Below are positions 45,229 to 53,573 of a DNA stretch of 64,000 bases, in pieces. The position numbers and the translations under genes are program-made. The stretch spans positions 62,001 through 126,000 of the forward strand of contig NZ_JACHBZ010000012.1 of the NCBI RefSeq assembly GCF_014200575.1, in the 5' to 3' direction. The DNA is from Mucilaginibacter saanensis. GTDB taxonomy: Bacteria > Bacteroidota > Bacteroidia > Sphingobacteriales > Sphingobacteriaceae. How positions within the stretch are numbered: the stretch's first letter is position 1; every line of letters starts with the position of its first letter. The notes under the pieces were generated by a model. The model did not search any database. It saw only the letters and a list, made by a program, of their open reading frames with translations, and was not told the origin of the DNA.

Positions 45229-45509
45229 GTGTCTTAAGATTTAGCTCTGCTGAGCGCATATACCGGCTAAAAACAGCTGCTTCCCTTGCATTACAGAAAA
45301 TGCTACCGGGCTTGGTTAATGCACCTGTTTAAGGAGCAAATTAAGTTCATTTTGTTCACCTTACTTTTATCCATGTTATTCATTTTATGGAGAAAGGGTT
45401 AACTGTGCCATCCCGATGCCCGATCCGGGTTGATGCCTGCTCTAGTGTCAATAATAATTATGACGCTTATTTAAGCAAACTATCTGTTTTATAATTTAAA
45501 TTAGTGCTC

Positions 45510-46286
45510 ATGAAAATGGAGCAGCATCTTCCGGCAAGTATTTTGAAGCCATTTATCAAAGCTTTTTTACTTATAGAGAGCGTACATGAAATACAAAATG
45601 AAACCTTGCCTGATACATCCATTGTAATGGCCTTTAGGTACCGGGGTACCATTACCGATGAAATACAGGGCGTTAAAAGTATTTTGCCCAATACCTTGAT
45701 CAGTGGGTTAAGGAAATCAGCCCGCATCATCAATTACTCGGCGCAAACGGCAGCGCTGTTGGTGATATTTAAGCCCGGTGGTGCAACAGCCTTTTTTAAG
45801 GAACCTTTTCATGAATTATTTGGGGCAAGCTTATCGCTGGATACCCTGGTAAGTGTATCAGCATTAAACGAGATAACAGAACAGTTGGCAGAGGCTCGTT
45901 CCGGTTTGCAGCGGGTGGCTGTGATAGAGCGTTTCCTGATTTCCCGGCTCCATGCCGCCGCCCGGCCCGATCTGTTGGTATATGATGCCATCCGTCAAAT
46001 TCAAATGACCAAAGGTGCTGTTCCTATCAAAAAGCTCTTAACCACCTTGCCGGTAAGCCGCGATCCGTTTGAAAAAAGATTCAGGCGGTTAACGGGTACA
46101 TCGCCCAAACAATTCTCGTCTATTGTACGGTTGAGGCACATGATAGATACTTATATTCCCGCAAACAGCCTTACCGCGGCCGCATTAACTGCCGGTTACT
46201 TTGATCAGGCGCATTTTATTAAAGATTTTAAATTATTCACGGGCAAGGCACCGCTGGAGTTTTTTAAGTCGCCGTTGTATTGGTAA
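45510..46286 (+). CDS. AraC-type transcriptional regulator with DUF6597-like N-terminus
   Basis: A 258-aa regulator. The ATG at 45510 is preferred to the GTG at 45504. The N-terminal sensory domain (about 1-150, ILKPFIKAFLLIESVHEIQN) is of the DUF6597 kind. The C-terminal HTH_18 spans about 160-250: FEKRFRRLTGTSPKQFSSIV and ALTAGYFDQAHFIKDFKLF are classical AraC elements. It is 84 bases ahead of the monooxygenase gene, its likely target. Confidence 0.88.
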   Translation: MKMEQHLPASILKPFIKAFLLIESVHEIQNETLPDTSIVMAFRYRGTITDEIQGVKSILPNTLISGLRKSARIINYSAQTAALLVIFKPGGATAFFKEPFHELFGASLSLDTLVSVSALNEITEQLAEARSGLQRVAVIERFLISRLHAAARPDLLVYDAIRQIQMTKGAVPIKKLLTTLPVSRDPFEKRFRRLTGTSPKQFSSIVRLRHMIDTYIPANSLTAAALTAGYFDQAHFIKDFKLFTGKAPLEFFKSPLYW

Positions 46287-46369
46287 ATCAATGATTTTTT
46301 ACAATTAACGCGCTGCCGTAATACTGAATTTTGGGTATACAAAAGCAGTACTTTAAAAAATCAGAAACC

Positions 46370-46684
46370 ATGACACAGATATTTATTGACAAATTCATTA
46401 TTCCCCAACACGCCGAACAGGAGTTTACCGAAAGGATGATCATCAACAGGGATTTTATAAAAAACCTTCCCGGCTTTATCAAAGATGAAGCCTATAGCAG
46501 GCATGACGAGGCCGGTAATTTAGTTTGCATAACAGTTGCCAGCTGGCAAAGTGAAGCGGCTTTGAACCTGGCCAAAGCAGCCGTGCAAGCGGAATATGAG
46601 CGTACCGGCTTTAACCCGGCAGCCATGTTAGCGCGCTTAAATATCACCATGCAAAGGTATACCTATCATCCCATGGATAATTAG
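46370..46684 (+). CDS. antibiotic biosynthesis monooxygenase (ABM) domain protein
   Basis: A 104-aa single ABM (dimeric alpha/beta barrel) domain. The ATG at 46370 is used instead of a TTG at 46331. Core words are KFIIPQHAEQEFTERMII, FIKDEAYSRHDEAGNLVCI and SWQSEAALNLAKAAV. Such proteins are small oxygenases, haem-degrading enzymes or quinol monooxygenases; the haem ligands of IsdG-type proteins are not obvious. It follows an AraC-type regulator and is closed by a strong terminator. Confidence 0.8.
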   Translation: MTQIFIDKFIIPQHAEQEFTERMIINRDFIKNLPGFIKDEAYSRHDEAGNLVCITVASWQSEAALNLAKAAVQAEYERTGFNPAAMLARLNITMQRYTYHPMDN

Positions 46685-46692
46685 CAGGTTTA

Positions 46693-46737
46693 AGCAAAGG
46701 GACAGGTAAAACATATTACCTGCCCCTTTGCTTTTTT
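46693..46737 (+). terminator. intrinsic terminator between convergent genes
   Basis: AGCAAAGGGACAGGTAA pairs with TTACCTGCCCCTTTGCT, a 17-bp stem with one mismatch, followed by T6. It ends 5 bases before the minus-strand SDR stop. Confidence 0.9.
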
Positions 46738-46741
46738 GCGG

Positions 46742-47812
46742 TTACGGTATTATTTTACGGTTACGCAAATCGGTAAACAGATCCATGAACATTTGTTCGG
46801 TATCGGCATATTCATGAAAGCCAAAGCGGCGGGCCTTTGAGCCATCGGCAAAAAAATCATAGTCCCATGAAAAAACAAAATCGCCAAAGCCCCAGTAGGA
46901 AAGTTGCTCATAGGGGTGTTTTTCAAGGCCATACTTTTCCTGTATTTTTTCCCATACTTGTGCTTTGTCTGCCATAACGGTTTGCAGGGGCATTTGTAGG
47001 GGAGGGGCGGTTTCCATATCAAAAAAGCGTGCAATTTTGGGCCACATTTCATTCCATCTAAAAAGGTCGCCGTTATTGATATTAAAAGCCTGGTTTGCAC
47101 AGTTACGGCTGGTAGCGGCCCATACGGTGGCCTTAGCCAACAATCCTGCGTCGGTCATTTCCATCAGTTTATCATAAGCGCCTGGTTTACCCGGAAAACG
47201 CAGCGGTATGCCGAGCTCTTTAGAAATAGAAGCATATACCGCAATCAGCAAAACCAGGTTCATGGGGTTCCCCAGGGCCGTACCGCCCACAACCGATGGC
47301 CTGATGGCCGACCATGACCAGTTTTTGCCCTGCTGCCGCTGCTCCAGAAAATTTTGCTGGTCAACATTAAATTCAGGCGGCATATGGCCCGCATCGCTCT
47401 CTTTGGCCGGTGTTTTAAAAGGGCCAAGGTGTGCGCCGTAAACTTTATAGCCCTGCATCAGGCTGATGTGCTGCAAATTTGGGGCGATGGATTCAATGGC
47501 GTCAACCACGTTAACCAGCATGGTTAGGTTAGGTTCTACCAGTTGGGCCCAGGTGGGTTTGTCCTGGTAGGCGGCATAAAATATATGCGTAACAGCCGAT
47601 AACGAACCCAGTTGCTGTAATGTGTTTTCCTTCGATAAAAGGTCGACGGCAATGTAGCTGATATTTGGTGATGATACCCCGCCGCGCCTGGACAGGCCAA
47701 TGATATTCCAATTGCCCAGCGCCGAAAGGTGAGCGATCAGGTTACTGCCTATAACGCCGTTGGCCCCAACAACCAGGGCTGTTTGGGTAATATCCGAAGT
47801 GTGATTTTTCAT
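46742..47812 (-). CDS. SDR family NAD(P)-dependent oxidoreductase (PRISE-like)
   Basis: A 356-aa extended short-chain dehydrogenase, start at 47812 (ATG followed by KNHTSD). The NADP motif is VVGANGVIGSNL near residue 15, with LSRRGG after strand 2 indicating NADP preference. The body (SLMQGYKVYGAHLGPFKTPA, WSAIRPSVVGG and NINNGDLFRWNEMWP) matches progesterone-5-beta-reductase/iridoid-synthase-like (PRISE) proteins that reduce enones. The active-site KVYG Tyr is visible. Its 5' end faces the iron-linked genes at 48156. Confidence 0.85.
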   Translation of the reverse strand: MKNHTSDITQTALVVGANGVIGSNLIAHLSALGNWNIIGLSRRGGVSSPNISYIAVDLLSKENTLQQLGSLSAVTHIFYAAYQDKPTWAQLVEPNLTMLVNVVDAIESIAPNLQHISLMQGYKVYGAHLGPFKTPAKESDAGHMPPEFNVDQQNFLEQRQQGKNWSWSAIRPSVVGGTALGNPMNLVLLIAVYASISKELGIPLRFPGKPGAYDKLMEMTDAGLLAKATVWAATSRNCANQAFNINNGDLFRWNEMWPKIARFFDMETAPPLQMPLQTVMADKAQVWEKIQEKYGLEKHPYEQLSYWGFGDFVFSWDYDFFADGSKARRFGFHEYADTEQMFMDLFTDLRNRKIIP

Positions 47813-48011
47813 GATGACATGTGCCGTATTTAATAGCACCTATCAAAAATCGGGATTTGAGAGGGTAGCGAACTTGTAAAAAAACAGGTTAAAAATGTAG
47901 TTTTTGGTTAGGTACCGATCATCTGCTCTGATAATTGCGGGTGCTAATCCGGAAATGATGCCATTGCTTGTTGTCATTATGGATAAGTGGTTGAACATCT
48001 TTTTTAACTTA

Positions 48012-48028
48012 TTTTGAATGATTCTAAA
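48012..48028 (+). promoter_or_regulatory. Fur-box-like palindrome 1
   Basis: TTTTGAATGATTCTAAA fits the palindrome TTTAGAATnATTCTAAA in all but one position. Its centre is 41 bp, about four helical turns, from that of box 2. The downstream gene is a PepSY iron-type membrane protein, which fits iron control. Confidence 0.65.
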
Positions 48029-48052
48029 CAATTTGTCTTTTCTTTGCCGCAA

Positions 48053-48069
48053 TTTAGAATCATTCGAAA
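48053..48069 (+). promoter_or_regulatory. Fur-box-like palindrome 2
   Basis: TTTAGAATCATTCGAAA fits the same palindrome with one mismatch. The two boxes together also contain a 13-bp inverted pair, GAATGATTCTAAA and TTTAGAATCATTC. Confidence 0.65.
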
Positions 48070-48155
48070 TGAGTATACAACTATTTGAGGTTGTTCACGA
48101 GGAGTGTCATCTAATTACCTGTTCATATTAAATTATACGATTAACTGGTAATCAA

Positions 48156-49337
48156 TTGAAAAAGTTTAAAGCAATAGCGGGCTGGCTGCATTTATGGATA
48201 GGACTGGTTACCGGAATTATAGTGGTAATTGTTTCCATTACCGGATGCATCCAGGTTTTTGATGAAGAGTTATTTAACCTCTTTCACCGGGACTTAGTTA
48301 AGGTTGAAAAAACCGGCAGCACAAAGCCGGTTTCTGAGTTGCTTGCCATTGCACAAAAGGCGGTGGGTAAAAAAAAGCCGGTAACCGATATCAAGATCAG
48401 CGAGGATAATTACAGCTACGTATTTACGGCCAGTAAGGCTAATAAAAAGCAGGATATTGGCTTGAGCTATTTTAGTCAGTTTAAATACCAGGAGGATATT
48501 TACGTTAACCAATACACCGGTAAGGTGCTCGGGATTATTGATACCCGTTATGAGTTTTTTAATGTGATGGAGCAACTGCACCGGCAGCTTTTACTGGTTA
48601 AACCGGTAGGCAGTGTAATAGTGGGCACGGCTGTATTGCTTTTCCTGCTCATGATGATCACCGGGTTTATATTGTGGCTCCCTAAAAACTATAAACAATT
48701 TAAACAACGCGTAACTATAAAATGGGGTGCTAAATGGAAGCGTGTAAATTACGACACGCACAACAGTTTTGGGTTTTTTGTGCTTCCCATTGCTATAATA
48801 ATAGCCATTACTGGTTTGGTATGGGCATTTAAATGGTGGGAAACCGGCGTCTTTAAAATGCTGGGTTCATCAGGTAAAGTTAGTTTGGTGCGTACAGTAC
48901 CGGCAATTGCTACTGCTGATACCACCGGAAAAAATACCGTAGATGTAATATATGCCAATTTACGACAACAGATTGGCGATAACTACAAAGTGATAGGGTT
49001 TAACCTGCCCGGAAAAAAGAGCAATGTGGTAATGGCTTTTACCTATGTTAAAAACACCACCGATAGCTGGAATAACATGAGCTATTATTATTTTGATAGC
49101 CGCACAGGTAAGATGTTTGACAAACTGGAGCACCAGAACAAACCGCTGGCGCTAAAATGGCGCAACTCCAACAAATACATACATACCGGGCGCATTTTTG
49201 GCTGGCCTACACAAATACTGGCTTTTTTAGCTGCTTTAGTATGTGCGTCGTTACCCATTACCGGGTTTTTGATATGGTGGGGCAAGCGCAATAAGAAAAA
49301 GCCGGCAGGTAAGCGCTTGCAGGTTTCTTTGAATTGA
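48156..49337 (+). CDS. PepSY-associated membrane protein (siderophore/iron uptake type)
   Basis: A 393-aa inner-membrane protein of the PepSY_TM group (PiuB/FoxB-like), linked to reduction or handling of ferric siderophores. The first helix is AGWLHLWIGLVTGIIVVIVSITGC (near residues 7-30). More helices lie near 155-175, 207-227 and 350-375. FNVMEQLHRQLLLV and YDTHNSFGFFVLP supply conserved His residues that may bind haem. Translation appears to start at TTG (48156) because no ATG lies nearby in frame and the frame opens at 48132. Two Fur-like boxes stand upstream. Confidence 0.85.
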   Translation: MKKFKAIAGWLHLWIGLVTGIIVVIVSITGCIQVFDEELFNLFHRDLVKVEKTGSTKPVSELLAIAQKAVGKKKPVTDIKISEDNYSYVFTASKANKKQDIGLSYFSQFKYQEDIYVNQYTGKVLGIIDTRYEFFNVMEQLHRQLLLVKPVGSVIVGTAVLLFLLMMITGFILWLPKNYKQFKQRVTIKWGAKWKRVNYDTHNSFGFFVLPIAIIIAITGLVWAFKWWETGVFKMLGSSGKVSLVRTVPAIATADTTGKNTVDVIYANLRQQIGDNYKVIGFNLPGKKSNVVMAFTYVKNTTDSWNNMSYYYFDSRTGKMFDKLEHQNKPLALKWRNSNKYIHTGRIFGWPTQILAFLAALVCASLPITGFLIWWGKRNKKKPAGKRLQVSLN

Positions 49338-49355
49338 TTTTAATTGTCTGAGCAT

Positions 49356-49385
49356 AGCCCAGTCAGCTGGGGGGCTTTTATTTTT
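49356..49385 (+). terminator. intrinsic terminator after the PepSY gene
   Basis: AGCCCAG, loop TCAG, then CTGGG-GGG-CT followed by a T-rich run (TTTTATTTTT). A short GC stem with a bulge. Confidence 0.6.
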
Positions 49386-49425
49386 CATAGCTTTTTATAT
49401 AAATAACCATAAATTGAGCCTCCAA

Positions 49426-50277
49426 ATGAAAGATATTCCGTTACATCAGCTTAAGGAGCGGGGCAATACCGGGCTGGAGATCAGGCGGTTTGTTGCTGGC
49501 GATATGCCTTATGACGAGGAAACGATGGGAGCCCACCGTGATGATCATTATATATTTTTTGTTATTGAAGAGGGCCTGGCAACGCTCATGATTGATTTTC
49601 ATGAATTAACTTTTCATAGTTCAACCTTGTTTTATATTTTGCCCGGGCAGGTGCATCACCGCATCCGTAACGAGGTAGGTTATGGCTGGTTCATCGCTAT
49701 TGATTCCTTGCTGATAGCGCCCGACTACCGAAATGTTTTTGAAACCCAATTATTGCTGCAACAGCCCTTTATACTTAATGAAACACAACTGCGGCAATGT
49801 ACCGATCTGCTGAGCCTCATGCAGGAAAAATACCAGGAAAATACTCCCGGGCCTTTTTATCTGCAGGTGGTGCACTCGCTGCTGCAATCATTTGTGGGTA
49901 TAGCTGCAGGGTGTTTCAGCGAATTTAATACCCCGCAGTTTTTACTGTCAAGACCGGTGCAACTGGCACAGCAATTTAAAAAATTGCTGACTGACCATGT
50001 GCGGCAGGTTAAAAGCCCGTCGGTTTATGCGGGTATGCTTAACGTTTCAGAAACGTATTTAAACGAGGCATTAAAAAAAGTTACCGGCGTTTCTGTAAGC
50101 CATAGCATACAGCAAGAGGTAATGCTGGAAGCAAAACGATTATTGTACTACAGTCAAATGAACGTGAAAGAAATTGCACATGCGTTAGGCTATAATGACC
50201 ATACTTATTTTTCACGCTTGTTTAAAAAGTCTGAAGGGGTAACACCTTTGCTATTTCGTACACACTACCGTAAATAG
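49426..50277 (+). CDS. AraC family transcriptional regulator
   Basis: A 283-aa regulator; ATG at 49426 is used instead of TTG at 49414. The N-terminal cupin-like AraC_binding domain is at about 15-120 (RDDHYIFFVIEEGLATLMID and LFYILPGQVHHRIRN). The C-terminal HTH_18 is at about 185-280 (VSETYLNEALKKVTGVSVSH, then MNVKEIAHALGYNDHTYFSR and LFKKSEGVTPLLFR). It is 75 bases before the siderophore-interacting protein and may regulate iron acquisition. Confidence 0.9.
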   Translation: MKDIPLHQLKERGNTGLEIRRFVAGDMPYDEETMGAHRDDHYIFFVIEEGLATLMIDFHELTFHSSTLFYILPGQVHHRIRNEVGYGWFIAIDSLLIAPDYRNVFETQLLLQQPFILNETQLRQCTDLLSLMQEKYQENTPGPFYLQVVHSLLQSFVGIAAGCFSEFNTPQFLLSRPVQLAQQFKKLLTDHVRQVKSPSVYAGMLNVSETYLNEALKKVTGVSVSHSIQQEVMLEAKRLLYYSQMNVKEIAHALGYNDHTYFSRLFKKSEGVTPLLFRTHYRK

Positions 50278-50352
50278 TCCAATCATTACCCTAACAATGC
50301 CCTTGATATGGGGTGCAACACCTTGTTTCTTTGTATTATTAAAAATATATAC

Positions 50353-51063
50353 ATGGAAACATCCACTTTTCAAAAAATAAAAAGAAGAGCCGGCAAACTG
50401 TTTGACAGCAGGCTGCAAAGCGGCAGGGTGCTTGAAGTAAGACACTGGAACCCCACAACCCTTGTTGAAATTGACCTGCATCTTCCGCTTGCTGATATAG
50501 CACAATGGCATGACATACCCTACATTAAATTTAAGGTTGATGACCTTACCTTCCGCGATTATACCCCATCGGGCTGGGATGCCGAAACCTGTACCTGCAC
50601 CATTTATGTTGATGCCGCGCACCAGGGCCCTGGCAGTAAATGGGCGCAGCAACTAAAAAAAGATGATGTGGTGAGTTATCTTAAAATAGGATCAACCAAT
50701 CATCGCCCGGTAGCTACATCGGCCGTTGTTGCTTTGGGCGATGAAAGCAGTATGGGGCATTTGCTGGCCCTGCAAAAAATGGTGCTGCCCAATACCCGTT
50801 TTTCCGGCGGACTGATCATTGGCAACGAAGATCACCGTAAACTTTTTCATGAATACTTTTGGTCGCCGCTGGAGCCCGTTGCCCGTAAAGATGTTTTTGG
50901 CCACCACAGCTTAATGGAATGGGTGCTTGAGCAACAGTACAGTCTTGAAAATACCGTTTTTTACCTGGTGGGTAATAATACCATGGTTACACAGCTACGT
51001 AAATTACTCAAGCACCAGGGTTATCCATCGGCACAAATTAAAGCGCATGGATTTTGGTCTTAA
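50353..51063 (+). CDS. siderophore-interacting FAD-binding protein (SIP)
   Basis: Cytoplasmic flavoprotein that reduces ferric siderophores, of the SIP (FAD_binding_9) family. The start at 50353 gives a 236-aa protein. The FAD-binding RxYT motif is FRDYTPSGW near residue 74. The C-terminal SIP domain contains VVALGDESSMGHLLAL and ends with the family-typical IKAHGFWS. It fits the nearby PepSY gene and AraC regulator as an iron-uptake group. It converges on the DoxX gene with a 4-base overlap of their 3' ends. Confidence 0.9.
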   Translation: METSTFQKIKRRAGKLFDSRLQSGRVLEVRHWNPTTLVEIDLHLPLADIAQWHDIPYIKFKVDDLTFRDYTPSGWDAETCTCTIYVDAAHQGPGSKWAQQLKKDDVVSYLKIGSTNHRPVATSAVVALGDESSMGHLLALQKMVLPNTRFSGGLIIGNEDHRKLFHEYFWSPLEPVARKDVFGHHSLMEWVLEQQYSLENTVFYLVGNNTMVTQLRKLLKHQGYPSAQIKAHGFWS

Positions 51064-51437
51064 CGCTGCTGCGGTGCAGGTGTGGTGGTTTTATGAAAGG
51101 TAACGTATGATACCACCAGTAAAACCAGGAAAATAACGGGCATTACCCTGTTGGCTATAGGATCGCCGGAGGCGGTGTGGGCAATAAAGGCCGAGATAAA
51201 AGTAAAGGTGAACCCGGCATAAGCCCATTCCTTTGCTTTTGCTGCGCGCGGTATCAATAATAAAACAGCGCCTGCTATTTTGGCTGCGGCCAGTTCACTT
51301 CTGAAATAATCGGGGTAGCCCAGGTGTTTAAATGCCTGTAGCATGGTTGCCTGGGTTAAGTAAGCATAGGCCGAATAGGTCATCATTAGCGCCACTATTA
51401 CAGTGGTTATCCAATAAGTAATTTTTAGTGCTTTCAT
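51060..51437 (-). CDS. DoxX-like family membrane protein
   Basis: A 125-aa protein with four membrane helices (TYWITTVIVALMMTYSAYAY, then YFRSELAAAKIAGAVLLLIP, WAYAGFTFTFISAFIAHTAS and PVIFLVLLVVSYVTF). DoxX-like proteins are small inner-membrane proteins linked to oxidative-stress or quinone functions. It is divergent from the HxlR regulator and shares with it a perfect palindromic operator, so it is the probable regulated target. Confidence 0.82.
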   Translation of the reverse strand: MKALKITYWITTVIVALMMTYSAYAYLTQATMLQAFKHLGYPDYFRSELAAAKIAGAVLLLIPRAAKAKEWAYAGFTFTFISAFIAHTASGDPIANRVMPVIFLVLLVVSYVTFHKTTTPAPQQR

Positions 51438-51481
51438 TTTTCTTTTTCTGCAAACTTACTTACCTTTACTATTAAAAAGAT

Positions 51482-51523
51482 ACTACTATCCAAAAGGATA
51501 CTGGTATCCTTTTGGATAGTAGT
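51482..51523 (+). promoter_or_regulatory. perfect 20+20 bp palindromic operator between hxlR-type and doxX-type genes
   Basis: ACTACTATCCAAAAGGATAC, centre TG, then its exact reverse complement. Each arm also contains a smaller palindrome (TATCC-N4-GGATA), so the site looks like two adjacent dimer sites. It ends 8 bases before the HxlR start and 44 bases upstream of the DoxX start, fitting autoregulation by the HxlR protein. Confidence 0.85.
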
Positions 51524-51531
51524 TAGCAGAT

Positions 51532-51906
51532 ATGGAAGCCCAGGTACAACAAATTGAACACAGCCCCGAAGCATGTAAGGCCAGCGTTGGCGCAGTACGG
51601 GATGCCCTTTATGTATTAAACGGTAAGTGGAAACTGCCCCTGATAGTGGCCCTTTCAAACGGGCCGCAGCGATTTAATGATATTCAACGTACCCTGGTTG
51701 ATATTACTCCTAAAATATTATCGAAGGAATTAAAAGAGCTGGAGCTAAATGAGTTTGTGGAACGGAAGGTTTTTTCTACCACGCCGGTTACCGTTACCTA
51801 TCAACTTACAGCCTACAGCCAGTCGCTAAACTATGTGGTAGATGAATTGAGAAAATGGGGAGTGCAGCACCGCGAACGCATTGTAAACAGCCGCCGCGGA
51901 GCTTAA
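51532..51906 (+). CDS. HxlR family winged-helix transcriptional regulator
   Basis: A 124-aa regulator. The HxlR core is present: RDALYVLNGKWKLPLIVALS, then RFNDIQRTLVDITPKILSKE and LKELELNEFVERKVF with the wing after it. A Cys near residue 14 (EACKASV) is in the place where several HxlR/YodB-type regulators sense electrophiles or oxidants. It is divergent from the DoxX gene across a perfect palindrome. Redox or electrophile sensing is inferred. Confidence 0.9.
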   Translation: MEAQVQQIEHSPEACKASVGAVRDALYVLNGKWKLPLIVALSNGPQRFNDIQRTLVDITPKILSKELKELELNEFVERKVFSTTPVTVTYQLTAYSQSLNYVVDELRKWGVQHRERIVNSRRGA

Positions 51907-51963
51907 CCTGTTGCATAACGGGTTGCTGCATTTGCCTTAATTGTTAAAACTAAATGCTTAATT

Positions 51964-52539
51964 ATGGCTAAGTTTTTTGATAGTATACAGGATCAGCACC
52001 AGAGTTTTATTGAAAAACAGAAAATGTTTTTTGTGGCCTCGGCACCGCTTGCGGCTAATGGGCATGTAAATCTATCACCCAAGGGTATTGATAGTTTTAA
52101 AGTATTGTCGGCCAATAAAGTGGCTTATATGGATATTATAGGCAGCGGTAACGAAACCTCGGCACATGTTTTGGAGAACGGCCGTATTACCCTCATGTTT
52201 TGCGCTTTTGACGGGCCGCCTAATATTTTGCGATTATATGGCAAAGGGTACACGGTGTTACCTGGCGATGAAGAGTGGGAATCATTAGCGATAAATTTTG
52301 AAATTTTACTGGCAACCCGGCAAATTATTGTGGCCGATGTTGATAAAGTACAAACCTCATGTGGTTTTAGCGTACCTTACTTTACCTATGAAGGCGAGCG
52401 GGATCAGGCTTATAAATGGGCTGCCAATAAAGGTGCCGATGGCTTGGAAGCCTATAAAAAAGAAAAGAACCTGATTAGTTTGGATGGCCTGCCTACCGCA
52501 CTCAATACCGATGAAAATATGAGCAAATGGAGTTATTGA
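51964..52539 (+). CDS. pyridoxamine 5'-phosphate oxidase (PNPOx-like) family protein
   Basis: A 191-aa split-barrel flavin-binding type protein. FFVASAPLAANGHVNLSPKG near residue 22, followed by MDIIGSGNETSAHVLENG, is the typical FMN-binding strand set. GRITLMFCAFDGPPNILRLY is also common. These proteins are FMN- or F420-dependent oxidoreductases of unknown substrate and are not vitamin B6 enzymes by default. It overlaps the Crp/Fnr regulator by 13 bases. Confidence 0.85.
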   Translation: MAKFFDSIQDQHQSFIEKQKMFFVASAPLAANGHVNLSPKGIDSFKVLSANKVAYMDIIGSGNETSAHVLENGRITLMFCAFDGPPNILRLYGKGYTVLPGDEEWESLAINFEILLATRQIIVADVDKVQTSCGFSVPYFTYEGERDQAYKWAANKGADGLEAYKKEKNLISLDGLPTALNTDENMSKWSY

Positions 52540-53102
52540 TTAAAGCCATAAAACAGTTGATAGCCATTACAACTGAAGAAGAAGCCATTGTTAAAGGACT
52601 GTTTACAGAGCTAAACCTGCAATCCGGCGAGTATTTACTGGAGGAGGGGAAAGTATGCAGGCACGTAGCTTTTATTAATAAGGGCCTGGTGCGCTATTTT
52701 ATTAATGATGACGGTGAGGAACGTACCATGTTTTTTAATAGGGAGCATGAGTTTGTGTGTAACTATTTAAGTTTTTTACCCCAGATACCGTCAGACAAAA
52801 GTATACAGGCTTTGGAACCTACACAGCTGTATATCATTAGCCATGATAAATTACAGCGCCTTTACCACGACGTTAAAGAAGGGGAGCGGTTTGGCAGGCT
52901 GGCTATTGAATATGTGTTTTTGTCGGCAATACAACAGTTAGATTCTTTTTACACCGATGCTCCCGGAGTAAGGTATCAGCAGTTCTTAACACATTATCCT
53001 GAGCTTACCCAAAGAATACCGCAATATTATATAGCCTCGTACGTAGGTATCAAACCACAGTCGCTGTCGCGCATCCGCAAAAGAATTTTGAGCAGGCCGT
53101 AA
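52527..53102 (+). CDS. Crp/Fnr family transcriptional regulator
   Basis: A 191-aa regulator. The cyclic-nucleotide-binding fold spans about 20-120 (LNLQSGEYLLEEGKVCRHVA and FINKGLVRYFINDDGEERTM). The C-terminal HTH is IASYVGIKPQSLSRIRKRI (about 170-188). It lacks the Fnr iron-sulfur cysteines and the cAMP-contact residues are not recognisable, so its effector is unknown. It starts within the PNPOx-like gene, implying coupled expression. Confidence 0.88.
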   Translation: MELLIKAIKQLIAITTEEEAIVKGLFTELNLQSGEYLLEEGKVCRHVAFINKGLVRYFINDDGEERTMFFNREHEFVCNYLSFLPQIPSDKSIQALEPTQLYIISHDKLQRLYHDVKEGERFGRLAIEYVFLSAIQQLDSFYTDAPGVRYQQFLTHYPELTQRIPQYYIASYVGIKPQSLSRIRKRILSRP

Positions 53103-53326
53103 AAAATCAACCAATTCCTGGTTGTATAAATCCTTTTCCCGTCTTCATTGCTATTTATTATTGCTGTAATTAATATGGTCAATAAACAGAACACTCCGAT
53201 AAGTAATAAGGTTGGGGTTGTTGGTTTAAGTATAGTTTAATATCTTATTCTTTTGTTATATGTATGGTCATATTTATTATGAAAATACATATAATATCCA
53301 ACCATAGCTACATTGGTTATTACTCC

Positions 53327-53350
53327 TTTTACTTAAACGTTTAAGTAAAA
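53327..53350 (+). promoter_or_regulatory. 24-bp perfect palindrome, candidate repressor operator
   Basis: TTTTACTTAAACGTTTAAGT followed by AAAA. The centre AAACGTTT is like that of LacI or GntR family operators. It lies 106 bases upstream of the -33 box. No matching regulator gene is adjacent. Confidence 0.7.
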
Positions 53351-53455
53351 ATGCTCATTATTGTATGTTTTGGGCATTATTTAATCTCTTGTAATTCACA
53401 GGTATCTTATTGAAATACTGGCCAAATAAATTAATTTGTAAAAAAATAAAAAAAA

Positions 53456-53486
53456 TTTGGAAATACAATCAATGTATGTATGTTTG
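53456..53486 (+). promoter_or_regulatory. Bacteroidetes-type promoter (TTTG-N19-TATGTTTG)
   Basis: TTTG at 53456-53459, a 19-base spacer, then TATGTTTG at 53479-53486, matching the sigma-ABfr consensus exactly. Transcription would start near 53493, about 80 bases before the ATG at 53574. Confidence 0.8.
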
Positions 53487-53573
53487 TACATATACTAAAA
53501 GTAACCAATTTTTTACAGAGTGTTTTTGACCTAATCAAATGCACTTTACCTTACATCCTTAAGCCAATATTGC

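Larger units (their letters stand above)
47813..48155 (+). other. 343-base divergent regulatory region with two Fur-box-like palindromes
   Basis: This region separates the divergent SDR and PepSY genes. It holds two near-perfect copies of TTTAGAATnATTCTAAA at 48012-48028 and 48053-48069. The rest is AT-rich without a clear TAnnTTTG box. A short minus-strand ORF here (47843-48052) is not supported as a gene. Confidence 0.6.
53103..53573 (+). other. 471-base AT-rich regulatory region ahead of the glycan-use cluster
   Basis: It contains a small hairpin after the Crp gene (CAACCA-ATTCC-TGGTTG, 53108-53124), a perfect 24-bp palindrome (53327-53350) and a full Bacteroidetes promoter (53456-53486). 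No ORF is supported. The arrangement suggests a single controlled promoter driving the (alpha/alpha)6-barrel gene and possibly the SusC/SusD pair. Confidence 0.7.

Noticed and set aside
47843..48052. A 69-codon minus-strand frame between the SDR and PepSY genes
   Set aside because: It overlaps the first Fur-like box (48012-48028), has no conserved features and looks like AT-rich intergenic sequence.
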